From contig JASGHK010000001.1 in the NCBI GenBank assembly GCA_049841135.1, forward strand, positions 1,178,001-1,242,000: a stretch of DNA of 64,000 bases. Reading direction: 5' to 3'. This DNA is from JACRCT01 sp049841135. GTDB lineage: Bacteria; Myxococcota; Myxococcia; Myxococcales; UBA5297. Below are positions 56,759-64,000 of the stretch, in pieces. The translations under genes were made by a program, and so were the position numbers. The notes under the pieces are model-generated. The model was not told where the DNA came from, made no database searches, and was given only the letters and a program-made list of their open reading frames with translations. The first letter of the stretch is position 1; every line of letters starts with the position of its first letter.

Positions 56759-56794
56759 ATCCCCAGAATCGCCGGCCTCGTGCCGGCGTAGCAC

Positions 56795-56870
56795 GTCGGA
56801 GTCGCCCAACCTCGGTAGAGGCACCGGAATGAGATTCCGGACGGTGAGGGTTCGAATCCCTCCTCCGACA
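56795..56870 (+). tRNA. trnL: tRNA-Leu(GAG), class I body
   Basis: Acceptor GTCGGAG/CTCCGAC and T-arm identical to Leu(CAG); anticodon stem CCGGA/TCCGG with loop ATGAGAT. Variable loop only five bases. A clear duplicate of the CAG gene with a different anticodon arm. Confidence 0.85.
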
Positions 56871-56910
56871 TGTCGTGAAGGAAGCCGGCGAAGTCGCCGG
56901 CCTCCTGTTT

Positions 56911-56986
56911 GCCCGCGTGGCGCAACACGGTCGACGCAGCCGCCTCAAGAGCGGTTCACTTGCAGGTTCGAATCCTGCCGCGGGCA
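56911..56986 (+). tRNA. trnL: tRNA-Leu(CAA), short variable loop
   Basis: Acceptor GCCCGCG/CGCGGGC; anticodon stem GCCGC/GCGGT with loop CTCAAGA; variable region about six bases; T-arm GCAGG-TTCGAAT-CCTGC. Confidence 0.85.
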
Positions 56987-57044
56987 AGAGCTTCGACCGA
57001 AGCAGCACCCCCCAACCCACCCTAACCAGACATCTGGAGGCCCC

Positions 57045-57585
57045 ATGGACACCCTTGTCCTGAGCGCCTCCTACGAGCCGGTCGCCCGGGTCTCGTGGAG
57101 GCGCGCCATCACCCTGCTGTTCGCCGGGAAGGTGGAGGTCGTGGAGGAGTACGAGGACCAGCACATCCGCACGGTCAGCCTGGCCGTGAAGATGCCGGCC
57201 GTCGTGCGCTTCCTCAAGAACCTCGCCGGACGCCGGCGCGCGGTGAAGTTCAGCCGCGAGAACGTCTTCGCCCGGGACCACGGCCGCTGCCAGTACTGCG
57301 GCGTCCAGGTCGCGCCCAGCGAGGCGACCTACGACCACGTGCTCCCGCGCTCCCACGGCGGCAAGACCGCCTGGGAGAACGTCGTCATCGCCTGCGGCCC
57401 CTGCAACCAGAAGAAGGGCTGCCGCACGCCGGAGCAGGCCCGCATGCGCCTGCTCTCCACCCCGGTCCGGCCCAAGAAGCTGCCGGAAGCTCAGGCTGAC
57501 CCTTCGCTTCCAGAAGGACATGCCCGAGGCCTGGCGCAGCTGGATCCCGGTCGGGATGACGATGCACGTGGAGGCCGAGCCGTAG
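57045..57585 (+). CDS. HNH endonuclease (apparent frameshift near the end)
   Basis: About 180 residues after correction. It starts at ATG 57045 after CTGGAGG. A conserved N-terminal domain (LVLSASYEPVARVSWRRAI) precedes the HNH nuclease: CQYCG, the catalytic YDHVLPRSHGG, WENVV and CGPCNQKKG (zinc Cys pairs). After KKLPE, near 57490, the frame shifts; the neighbouring frame continues sensibly (LTLRFQKDMPEAWRSWIPVG) to a TAG at 57583-57585. This HNH type is common in myxobacteria, where its role is unclear; beside tRNAs it could act on RNA or DNA, or be a homing-like nuclease. Confidence 0.78.
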
Positions 57586-57588
57586 GAG

Positions 57589-57609
57589 CCGCGGGCGTCG
57601 TGCCCGCGG
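57589..57609 (+). terminator. Hairpin after the HNH gene
   Basis: CCGCGGGC (57589-57596) pairs with GCCCGCGG (57602-57609), loop GTCGT, with only a weak T stretch after it. It sits four bases past the HNH stop. Confidence 0.5.
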
Positions 57610-57676
57610 TGCAGTTCACCCCAGCCCCGGGCCGTCAGTCGGTCGAAGCGATCGCCTGCGGCCCGGGCCGTAGTCC

Positions 57677-57762
57677 GGAGGGCCTACGCCGAAGGCCGGC
57701 GGCCCGGTTGGAAGCCGGTGCGTCCGCGACGAGCGGACGGGGTTCGAGTCCCCTGCTCTCCG
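57677..57762 (+). tRNA. trnS: tRNA-Ser(GGA)
   Basis: Acceptor GGAGGGC/GCTCTCC; anticodon loop TTGGAAG; long variable arm GTCCGC/GCGGAC; T-loop TTCGAGT; discriminator G, all serine traits. Confidence 0.9.
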
Positions 57763-57837
57763 CTTCTTGCTTGAACTGCAGCCAGGCCACGCGCCTGGAC
57801 TGCAGGGCCCTCGCGGGCTTCTGACCCGCGAGGCAAT

Positions 57838-57923
57838 GGGAGATCAACGCCGGCGGCCGGCGGCCCGTCTCGAAAGCGGTGCGCGCTCGATGAGGGCGTG
57901 TGGTTCGACTCCACGATCTTCCG
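57838..57923 (+). tRNA. trnS: tRNA-Ser(CGA)
   Basis: Acceptor GGGAGAT/ATCTTCC; anticodon loop CTCGAAA; long variable arm (CGCTC/GAG.GCG); T-loop TTCGACT; discriminator G. A 9-bp spacer hairpin (CCTCGCGGG/CCCGCGAGG) precedes it. Confidence 0.9.
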
Positions 57924-57967
57924 CATCCCCACTCCGGTGGGGCCTCGGTATTCACGACAGACACGAT

Positions 57968-58058
57968 GGAAGGTGAACTGGCTCCTGGAAGCCAGGCTCC
58001 GTTGCTAGCGGATGCGTGCTCACGATTCGGGCATGGGGTTCGAGTCCTCCGCCTTCCG
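57968..58058 (+). tRNA. trnS: tRNA-Ser(GCT)
   Basis: Acceptor GGAAGGT/GCCTTCC; anticodon loop TTGCTAG; long variable region; T-loop TTCGAGT; discriminator G. Confidence 0.9.
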
Positions 58059-58144
58059 CTGGGAAGCAGGCGTTCCGTCGCCCTCGGCTTCGCGCTTCGC
58101 CGCCGCAGCCGGGCAGGAGCCTCTGTTTCCCTTCTTCTTCACCT

Positions 58145-58231
58145 GGAAGGCCAGCGCCGGCGACCCGGCGGCCCGCCTTGAAAGCGGTGCGCGCCCGCCG
58201 AGGGCGTGTGGTTCGACCCCACGACCTTCCG
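58145..58231 (+). tRNA. trnS: tRNA-Ser(TGA)
   Basis: Acceptor GGAAGG/CCTTCC with a mismatched seventh pair; anticodon loop CTTGAAA; long variable arm similar to Ser(CGA); T-loop TTCGACC; discriminator G. Confidence 0.9.
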
Positions 58232-58272
58232 ACATCCTGAGCTCGTCCGACATTCCGAGCTTGTCGAGGGAC

Positions 58273-58344
58273 GCCCCGCTCGCCCAACGGATGGGCGCTC
58301 GCCTTCTAAGCGAGACGATCCGGGTTCGAATCCCGGGCGGGGTA
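58273..58344 (+). tRNA. trnR: tRNA-Arg(TCT), last gene of the array
   Basis: Acceptor GCCCCGC/GCGGGGT; D stem GCCC/GGGC; anticodon stem CTCGC/GCGAG with loop CTTCTAA; T-arm CCGGG-TTCGAAT-CCCGG. Confidence 0.93.
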
Positions 58345-58359
58345 CTTTGCGCCTTCTCC

Positions 58360-59889
58360 TCAGCCGCCGTAGACGTCGTCCTGCTCGATCCGGGACAGGA
58401 TCCAGTCGAACTCGCCGCTGGTGATCTTGGCCTGGCAGAACTCGCAGGTGCCAGCCTGGCTGATCTTCTGCGGCGCGCCGCAGTTCGGGCACTTCTTCTC
58501 CACGCTGGCCTTGCCCGACTTGCCGGTGCCGCGGATGAAGGTCCAGTACTCGCTGAAGGTCGTCGGCCGGCTCTTGTTCCCGCGGATGAGCTTTCCGTCC
58601 TCGCCCACCACGTAGTCCAGGCAGCTGGCGAAGATGCGGAGGGTGACGGCGTCGTAGTGCTTGTCGGAGACCACCGCCGCGATCTCGCGGCCCTTGATGA
58701 CGACCTGGTCGATGACGTTGCGCTGCTGCTGCCGCTTGAAGTTCTCGATCCAGTAGAGCTGCATCTGGAAGAGGCTGTCGCTGACGAAGGGGCGGACGCG
58801 CAGCCAGTCCCGGTCGCTCCAGGCCGCCTGCAGCTCCTGGAAGACCATGTCCGCGCGGCCCAAGAGCTGGGCGGCGTCGAACTGCGGATCGCGCGTCCGG
58901 AGCGCCGCCAGCGCCTCGTCGCGGTCCGGTGCGATCAAGGTCGGCAGGTGGGTGCCGGTCTCCACTCCACCGCCACCGCCGAGCGTCGGCGGGCGCTGCT
59001 CGGTGCGCAGCACGTCGATGGACTCGACGCGCCAGTCGAAGGCGCCCGAGTCCACCACCTGGTTGCAGTACGTGCAGACGTTCCCGGTGATGGCCGTTAG
59101 GGCTGCGCCGCAGCTCGGGCAGCCGATCTTCGCGGCCTTCGCCGGCGGCTTGGAGAGCACGCCGCGCTTGCGCACCAGGTTCCAGCTCTCCAGGGCGTAC
59201 TTGGCCACGGCCGGGCCCTCGCGCACCTCGGTGTAGTTGGTCTCGAAGCGGACCGTCACCCGCACCGCGGGCTGCTCGGCACCGAAGCCCGTCGCCCTCA
59301 CGATCCGCATCGACCCGACGATGACGTCCCTGACCTCGCGCAGCCCCGCCGCCGGCATGTAGGCGGCCTTGGCCCTGGCGTCGAGGTAGCCCGAGAGCGA
59401 GTCCAGCTGGCCTCGCCCGCGGGCCTCCTGGGCGGCCGCGTAGAGCGCGTAGAGGAAGTCCTCGAAGAGCACCGTGGAGAACTCTGGGTCCTGCTCACGC
59501 AGGTTCTCGAGCTGGCGGCGAGCGCTGCGCTGCTGCGTTTGCGGCACGAACTGCGTCACCGGCACCGGCCCCGAGGTCGACCACTCCTTGCCCCCGCTGC
59601 CCTTCTTCTTCAGGTAGGCAACAACGACCACGACGAGGGTGACCGGGATGCCGATCTTCGGGTGCTCGATGCACAGCCAGAAGAGGAACCAGATGAGGTC
59701 GGAGTCGCTGTCGCCGCCGCCGCCACCGCCGCCGGAGCTGGACGAGCCGCCGGAGAAGCTGTCTCCGCCGCCGACCCGGGCCCACGCCGATGCGGACGCC
59801 AGCATCGCCACCACGAAGGCCGCCAGGCCCGCCGCATAGCTCGGGTGAGCGGCACACCACGCCGCGATGCTCCGGAGGGTGGCCTTCAT
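58360..59889 (-). CDS. Tim44-like membrane protein with zinc ribbons
   Basis: 509 residues from ATG 59889. A signal or membrane segment (GLAAFVVAMLASASAWA), a Gly/Ser run and a second helix (IPVTLVVVVVAYL) start the protein. Two Tim44-like domains follow (DPEFSTVLFEDFLYALYAAA about 130-230; DPQFDAAQLLGRADMVFQEL about 330-450). Each is linked to a zinc ribbon (CPSCGAAL...CTYC; CPNCGAPQ...CEFC). Tim44-like bacterial proteins are thought to be membrane-associated chaperone or lipid-binding factors. Its ATG overlaps the stop of the upstream TPM gene. Confidence 0.78.
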   Translation of the reverse strand: MKATLRSIAAWCAAHPSYAAGLAAFVVAMLASASAWARVGGGDSFSGGSSSSGGGGGGGDSDSDLIWFLFWLCIEHPKIGIPVTLVVVVVAYLKKKGSGGKEWSTSGPVPVTQFVPQTQQRSARRQLENLREQDPEFSTVLFEDFLYALYAAAQEARGRGQLDSLSGYLDARAKAAYMPAAGLREVRDVIVGSMRIVRATGFGAEQPAVRVTVRFETNYTEVREGPAVAKYALESWNLVRKRGVLSKPPAKAAKIGCPSCGAALTAITGNVCTYCNQVVDSGAFDWRVESIDVLRTEQRPPTLGGGGGVETGTHLPTLIAPDRDEALAALRTRDPQFDAAQLLGRADMVFQELQAAWSDRDWLRVRPFVSDSLFQMQLYWIENFKRQQQRNVIDQVVIKGREIAAVVSDKHYDAVTLRIFASCLDYVVGEDGKLIRGNKSRPTTFSEYWTFIRGTGKSGKASVEKKCPNCGAPQKISQAGTCEFCQAKITSGEFDWILSRIEQDDVYGG

Positions 59890-60509
59890 GCGCTCACCTC
59901 GTCCGGGAGCTCATTCACGTCGTCGTCGCGTCGAGGGTGAGCCTTTCCCAGCACCGACCCCAACCTGAGCGCCGCCGCCTTGAAGCCGTCGAAGTCGAGC
60001 CGCCCGACCGCCTCTCGCACCGCGGCGACGGCCTTGGGCCACTCTTCGCCCATGGCCGAAAGATCCAGGCCGACGTCGGTGACGATCTCGGCGTCCCGCT
60101 CGAGCATCGACAGATAGACGAGGACGCCCCAGCGGCCGGTGGTCCGCGAGACGCCCAGATCGACGAAGGCGGCTTTGGCGGCCGCCTGGACCTGGGCCCG
60201 CCGCTGCTTCGACGAGGTGAGCATTCGGCGCAGCGCAGGGCTGCGCGAGCAGATCAGCACGCCGACGATGAACGCCACCACCAGGTCGACCGGCACCGCC
60301 ACCAACCGGAACGACGCGGGCAGCACCAGGATGGCCACCAGGGTCGCCAGGGCCAGCAGCGCGCCGAAGAGGAAGTCCGCGGCGCGATACGGGCCCGAGC
60401 TCTTCCTCAGCGCGATGACCACCTCCGCCGAGGTCTGGCCTTCGATGGCCTCGACGGTGGCCTTGGCGGCAGCCTTGGCCTGCTCCTCGTAGAACGAGCG
60501 CTCGCTCAT
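59886..60509 (-). CDS. TPM-domain membrane protein
   Basis: 207 residues from ATG 60509. The N-terminal part (VEAIEGQTSAEVVIALRKSS) and central segment (FVDLGVSRTTGRWGVLVYLSMLERDAEIV) match the TPM/DUF477-like fold. Two hydrophobic helices separate them (LLALATLVAILVLPASF, VPVDLVVAFIVGVLI). It overlaps the Tim44-like gene by ATGA. TPM proteins often pair with other membrane quality-control factors; a biochemical role is not established here. Confidence 0.72.
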   Translation of the reverse strand: MSERSFYEEQAKAAAKATVEAIEGQTSAEVVIALRKSSGPYRAADFLFGALLALATLVAILVLPASFRLVAVPVDLVVAFIVGVLICSRSPALRRMLTSSKQRRAQVQAAAKAAFVDLGVSRTTGRWGVLVYLSMLERDAEIVTDVGLDLSAMGEEWPKAVAAVREAVGRLDFDGFKAAALRLGSVLGKAHPRRDDDVNELPDEVSA

Positions 60510-60552
60510 CGTCTCCTCAGTGATGGAACAGGCCGGCGTGAAAGGCCTGCCG

Positions 60553-62937
60553 CTACTTCACGGTCCATGCTGCCGGCGGAACGAAGTACGCGAGCTCGGG
60601 CCGGTCGACGGGGCCGATCCAAGAGGCGCCCGCGTGCAGCGTGCCGGCCAGCGTCGGGACCACCCGGTACTTGAGCTGGACGATCTGCCCCGGCGATCGC
60701 GGGCCGATGTCGAAGATGACCGCGCCGTCCTCGGTGCGGAACTTCTGCACCAGGCCGTTGCCGAGCAGCGCCTCCAGGCTCGGGCGGTCCGGCTGGACGC
60801 CCGCAGGCAGCGCGTGCCGCAGCCGCATCGTCTCGCTCCCGGACGGCGCCGAGGCCTCGAGCGAGACCTCCGCGCCCTTGCCCACCGCCAGGTCCGGCGG
60901 CAGCGCCACCGCGAGCTCAAGCCCCTTGTTCGGGTCCTGCTTGTCCCAGGGCACGTAGGTCACCAGCGTCAGCGCATAGCCCAGGCCAGGCACCGCCGGC
61001 TCTGCCTTTACCGTCCAGGTGTGCTTGCCGGCCGCGTCGGGCGCCGGAGCCTCCAGCGTCACCACGTCCTTGAGCTGGGCCGCGTTGAAGTCGCCTTCGC
61101 GCAGCACCTTGCCGTCGAGCGAGAGCGTCAGCTTCACCTGCTGGGGCACCGGGTCCTTGAAGAGCGCCAGCACCGCCCGCAGCGCCACGAGGTTGGTCTT
61201 GCCGTCGCCCCAGCCCCAGCTCGGCGAGTAGGCCGCGAGCAGCGTCGCGCCCAGGTCGGCGCGCCAGGTGGCCTTGGCATCGCCTTCCAGCGCCAGGACC
61301 GCCAGCGCCGTGGACTCGATGGTCGACGGGACCGTCCCGTCGGCGCGGACCACGCCCGCCTCCACCGGCAGGTAGCGCGAGCCATCCTCGTTCTGCGCCA
61401 CCGCCTCACGCACCCGGTCGCGCAGCTTGTCCGCCAGCGTTCCCTGGACGGCGCCGGAGGCGAGGATGGCGGCCGCGGTGTAGGCGTCCTTGACCATCTC
61501 GATGTTGCGCTCGAAGGCGCCGCTGGCCTTGATGGTCGCGGCCGCCGCGCGCTGCCGGCCGGCGGTGCTCGCCGAGGCTCCGGCACGCAGCGCGCGGACG
61601 CAGTCGGCGGTGGTGACGAGCAGGCGCTGCAGGGTCCAGCCGTTGGCGCCGCTGAAGGTGCCGTCGGGGCGCTGCGCGCGGGCGAGGTAGTCGGCCAGCC
61701 GCTCCGAGAGGCGAGACATGACCGGGTTCTGCGCGTGCGAGAGCGCGGCCTCGGTCAGCTGCGCTGAGGCTTCGACGGACGGACGCATGCCCTCGCGGAT
61801 GGCCCGCTGGCTGGCGATGATCGACAGGTCGCGGATGGCCTGGGCATCTGGTTCCCCGCCCAGCGCCTTGAGCAGTCCGTCCGCGCGGCCGCCCAGGGCC
61901 AGCGCGTAGGCCGCCTCGGCGGTGCCATCGCGGCCCGAAGCCGTCGAGAGCTCGGAGCGCAGCAGCGCCAGCGCACCCGGGTAGACCGTCAGCCGAGCCA
62001 CGGCACTCTTCGGGTCGAGCTTCTCGGGGCCTTCGAGCGCGACGTCGCGCGGATTGGCGAGCGAGCCGCCCTTGCGGATCTCCACGAGCTTGCCGGTCGG
62101 CTGCACGGGGATGGAGCGGACGACGGCGTCGGTGGCGCCGAGCACCGCCTTCAGCACGGCCGTGCCAGGAGCATCGGCGCGCAGCGTGGCGTACTCCACC
62201 GCATTGCCGCCCGGCGGCACCTTCACGGTCTTGGCCGCGAACTCGAGAGCGGCGTTGGCAGCCTCGATCCTGAGCGACTCGACCACTTCCTTCTCGGTGG
62301 TGTTCACGACCTGGACCGGCAGCCGCACCTCGTCGCCGGCGAGGAGGAAGCCGGGCACGACGGGATCGACGTAGGCAGGCAGCGTGCCGCGGAAGGTGGT
62401 CACCGCGCCGGCCTGCGCGCCGTCGCGGGAGTGCGCGAGCGCCAGGACACGCCAATTGGTCAGGCGGTCCGGGACTCGGACTGGGACCTCGGCCTTGCCC
62501 TCGGCGTCGGTGACGACCAGCGGGTTGAAGAGGAAGGTCTCGGGGAACCAGGCGCGGGTCGGCGCCGTTGCCGAAGCCGCCCCACCCTCCACCGGCTCCG
62601 GGCTGGGCGCATCGTCCGCTTCGTCCTGGGCCTTGTCCTGCTTGGGCACAGCCAGGTTGGCCATGCCGCCCGCGGCGCCGGGACCACCGCCCTTGGCGTC
62701 GAAGTCCATCAGCGACTTCTTCTCTGCCTTCATCACGATCTTCGCGGCGCGAGGCGGAGCTGGCGGGGCCTCCTTGCGCTTTCGACGGTCCATCAGGCCG
62801 TCTTCCATGTCCGGCTTGTTGTCGTAGCCCACCGACGGCGCCGCCTCTTCGCCACCGAGCACGCTTGCCGACCTGCTGCGGCAGCCCGCGAGCAGGAATC
62901 CCGCCACCACCGTCATCACCATCAGGGAGCGGTTCAT
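60553..62937 (-). CDS. C-terminal half of a split alpha-2-macroglobulin (no thioester seen)
   Basis: 794 residues from ATG 62937 with a lipoprotein signal (MTVVAGFLLAGC). A Lys/Pro-rich linker leads to the A2M family core (WFPETFLFNPLVVTDAEGKA; TNWRVLALAHS) and the helical TED-like domain (about 380-640). In the position where thioester proteins have GCxEQ this one has STASGRDGTAEAAYAL, so no reactive thioester is expected. A macroglobulin receptor-like beta-domain ends it. Its ATG overlaps the stop of the upstream gene (ATGA). It resembles the YfaS-type, thioester-free bacterial A2Ms. Confidence 0.82.
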   Translation of the reverse strand: MNRSLMVMTVVAGFLLAGCRSRSASVLGGEEAAPSVGYDNKPDMEDGLMDRRKRKEAPPAPPRAAKIVMKAEKKSLMDFDAKGGGPGAAGGMANLAVPKQDKAQDEADDAPSPEPVEGGAASATAPTRAWFPETFLFNPLVVTDAEGKAEVPVRVPDRLTNWRVLALAHSRDGAQAGAVTTFRGTLPAYVDPVVPGFLLAGDEVRLPVQVVNTTEKEVVESLRIEAANAALEFAAKTVKVPPGGNAVEYATLRADAPGTAVLKAVLGATDAVVRSIPVQPTGKLVEIRKGGSLANPRDVALEGPEKLDPKSAVARLTVYPGALALLRSELSTASGRDGTAEAAYALALGGRADGLLKALGGEPDAQAIRDLSIIASQRAIREGMRPSVEASAQLTEAALSHAQNPVMSRLSERLADYLARAQRPDGTFSGANGWTLQRLLVTTADCVRALRAGASASTAGRQRAAAATIKASGAFERNIEMVKDAYTAAAILASGAVQGTLADKLRDRVREAVAQNEDGSRYLPVEAGVVRADGTVPSTIESTALAVLALEGDAKATWRADLGATLLAAYSPSWGWGDGKTNLVALRAVLALFKDPVPQQVKLTLSLDGKVLREGDFNAAQLKDVVTLEAPAPDAAGKHTWTVKAEPAVPGLGYALTLVTYVPWDKQDPNKGLELAVALPPDLAVGKGAEVSLEASAPSGSETMRLRHALPAGVQPDRPSLEALLGNGLVQKFRTEDGAVIFDIGPRSPGQIVQLKYRVVPTLAGTLHAGASWIGPVDRPELAYFVPPAAWTVK

Positions 62938-64000
62938 GGCTCCTCCTTCGCGACCCAGGCCTGCCAGTTCTCGACGTCCTCGGGGAGCCGCGTGCCCTGC
63001 ACGACGACCATCCGCGGATCCACCAGCGCCAGCAGCTCGCCCGGAAGCTGCGAGAGCCTCAGGGTCCGCCCGTAGGCGTCCTCGACCCCTTCCTTGCGCT
63101 GCTGGCAGGCGGCGATCGCCTTCTTCCACAGCTCCGCCATCTTCTGCGGGTGCATCTTCTCGGCGGCCGGCGCCTCCTTCTCCCAGGCGCGGGTCTGCAC
63201 GTGCAGCTCGGTGAGCACGCCGTAGAAGTTGTCGGTGAGCGCTTCGATCGGAGTGAAGGCCTGCTGGTTCTGGGCGCTGATCCACCGGTCGAGCTCGGCG
63301 GCGGTCGGCGGCGAGGCGACGCGGGCCACGATGGCCGCGGCGGCATTGGCCCCGCGCACCCGGCCCATCGACAGCGCCTGGGCGTCGAGCGTGCCGAACG
63401 CCTGGGAGACCATCGTCGCCTGCGGCCGCAGCTTGGCCATCGCGTCCGGGCCGGGCAGCGGCACCAGCTGCGAGAGCGACTCGTCTACGCCGAACAGGCC
63501 GACCGCGGCGGCGACACCCTTCTGCGACGCCTTCGTCTCCAGCAGCAGCTTCGCCGTCTGGCCCGGCGCGTAGCGCTCCTGCTCGCTCTTGAGCGTGACC
63601 GAGAGGTTGGCCTTGGGGGTCACGTAGGCGAACGCCTGCGCTCCGCCCCAGCTCACCTGCAGCCAGCCCTCGACGTCGTTGGGGAGCTTGAAGGTCGCGT
63701 TGCGGTGCTCCTTGTCGGTCAACGCCTCGAACGAGCGGCCGGCGTTGCTGAGCCAGACCTTCTCGGGGAGCTCGCCGTTGAAGTCGGGCCCGCGGAGGAT
63801 CTCGAGCTTCAGGTCGCCGCCAGCGGTGGCCAGCACCGGCGTCAGGCGCAGCCGGATGCTCGGGACGGCCCCGGGCGTCAGGCGCAGCTTGGCCGAGCCG
63901 AGCGGCTCGTTGCCCGCCTTGGCGCTGACCGTGAACTCGTAGCCCAGCATCACCGTCGCCTGCGGCCGCTCCTCGCCGGGCTCGATGTAGGGCACGGCGG
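62934..64000 (-). CDS. N-terminal part of the split alpha-2-macroglobulin (cut by window edge)
   Basis: At least 353 residues are visible; the true start lies beyond 64000, since no stop interrupts the frame to the edge. Macroglobulin beta-domains and the bait-region-like segment are recognisable (KSEQERYAPGQTAKLLLETK, AAAVGLFGVDESLSQLVPLP). The tail is helical (LTDNFYGVLTELHVQTRAWE). The TGA overlaps the ATG of the C-terminal partner, so the two polypeptides together rebuild one A2M. Confidence 0.75.
   Translation of the reverse strand, partial: AVPYIEPGEERPQATVMLGYEFTVSAKAGNEPLGSAKLRLTPGAVPSIRLRLTPVLATAGGDLKLEILRGPDFNGELPEKVWLSNAGRSFEALTDKEHRNATFKLPNDVEGWLQVSWGGAQAFAYVTPKANLSVTLKSEQERYAPGQTAKLLLETKASQKGVAAAVGLFGVDESLSQLVPLPGPDAMAKLRPQATMVSQAFGTLDAQALSMGRVRGANAAAAIVARVASPPTAAELDRWISAQNQQAFTPIEALTDNFYGVLTELHVQTRAWEKEAPAAEKMHPQKMAELWKKAIAACQQRKEGVEDAYGRTLRLSQLPGELLALVDPRMVVVQGTRLPEDVENWQAWVAKEEP

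Noticed and set aside
49627..58360. The tRNA island as part of an intact prophage
   Set aside because: No capsid, portal, terminase, integrase or lysis gene lies nearby, and I see no attachment-site duplication; a phage origin in the past remains possible.

Overview
The window is very GC-rich and gene-dense, with strong third-position GC bias. It looks like the chromosome of a myxobacterium (Myxococcota / former Deltaproteobacteria). The clues are several Pkn2-like Ser/Thr protein kinases with TPR or zinc-finger extensions, a forkhead-associated/GAF/sigma-54 activator, a Myxococcales-type sigma factor, many lipoproteins, and two proteins ending in a MYXO-CTERM-like Cys/transmembrane/basic tail. 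Placement is by gene content only; there is no rRNA in the window.

Layout. 0-8 kb: a truncated secreted protein, a sigma factor, a doubly frameshifted membrane protein, a lipoprotein phosphatase/nuclease, a LytS/LytTR two-component pair, an inverted-repeat element and a membrane-protein pair. 8-29 kb: a zinc-finger/kinase/TPR protein, an RNase H-fold exonuclease, a cytochrome b-like membrane protein, a DUF3516-type helicase, an Hsp70 paralogue, a histidine kinase with only the stub of a receiver domain, a YfiR-like/TonB-receptor operon, a tiny ribbon-helix-helix regulator, a large lipoprotein and an alpha/beta hydrolase. 29-37 kb: a likely operon (promoter at 29259-29288) of a Ser/Thr kinase lacking the usual subdomain II lysine, a TPR membrane protein, an FHA-GAF-sigma-54 activator, a lipoprotein and a MYXO-CTERM-like surface protein. 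A cluster of tandem and inverted repeats follows. 37-49.6 kb: purine salvage (PfkB kinase plus MTA phosphorylase), a thioester-containing bacterial alpha-2-macroglobulin and its conserved partner PbpC. 58.4-64 kb: a Tim44-like/TPM membrane pair and a second alpha-2-macroglobulin, split over two overlapping genes and without an evident thioester.

The outstanding region is 49,976-58,345. A recognisable promoter leads two tiny ORFs, each followed by a near-identical terminator hairpin. Then come 41 tRNA genes on the same strand that together cover all 20 amino acids. Embedded among them, in the same orientation, are an SPFH/slipin gene, an RNA ligase gene of the T4 Rnl2/Rnl5 type and an HNH endonuclease gene. 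The tRNAs are grouped by amino acid (Lys, Gly, Gln, Glu, Pro, Asp, Arg, Leu, Ser) and biased to G34/C34 anticodons. Thirty-nine of 41 lack an encoded CCA. Eight carry C instead of the near-invariant U33, and three leucine tRNAs have a short, class I variable loop. Small hairpins of the form GCCGGC-N5-GCCGGC next to GATCC punctuate the spacers, and one copy shows compensatory changes. I read this as an auxiliary, self-contained tRNA-replacement and RNA-repair island, for example against anticodon nucleases. That function is inference; the gene content is directly visible.

Caution: at least six reading frames (near 2345, 2770, 7190, 18960, 34940 and 57490) appear broken by single-base shifts while both sides still read as good protein. 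Some of these may be sequencing or assembly errors rather than pseudogenes.
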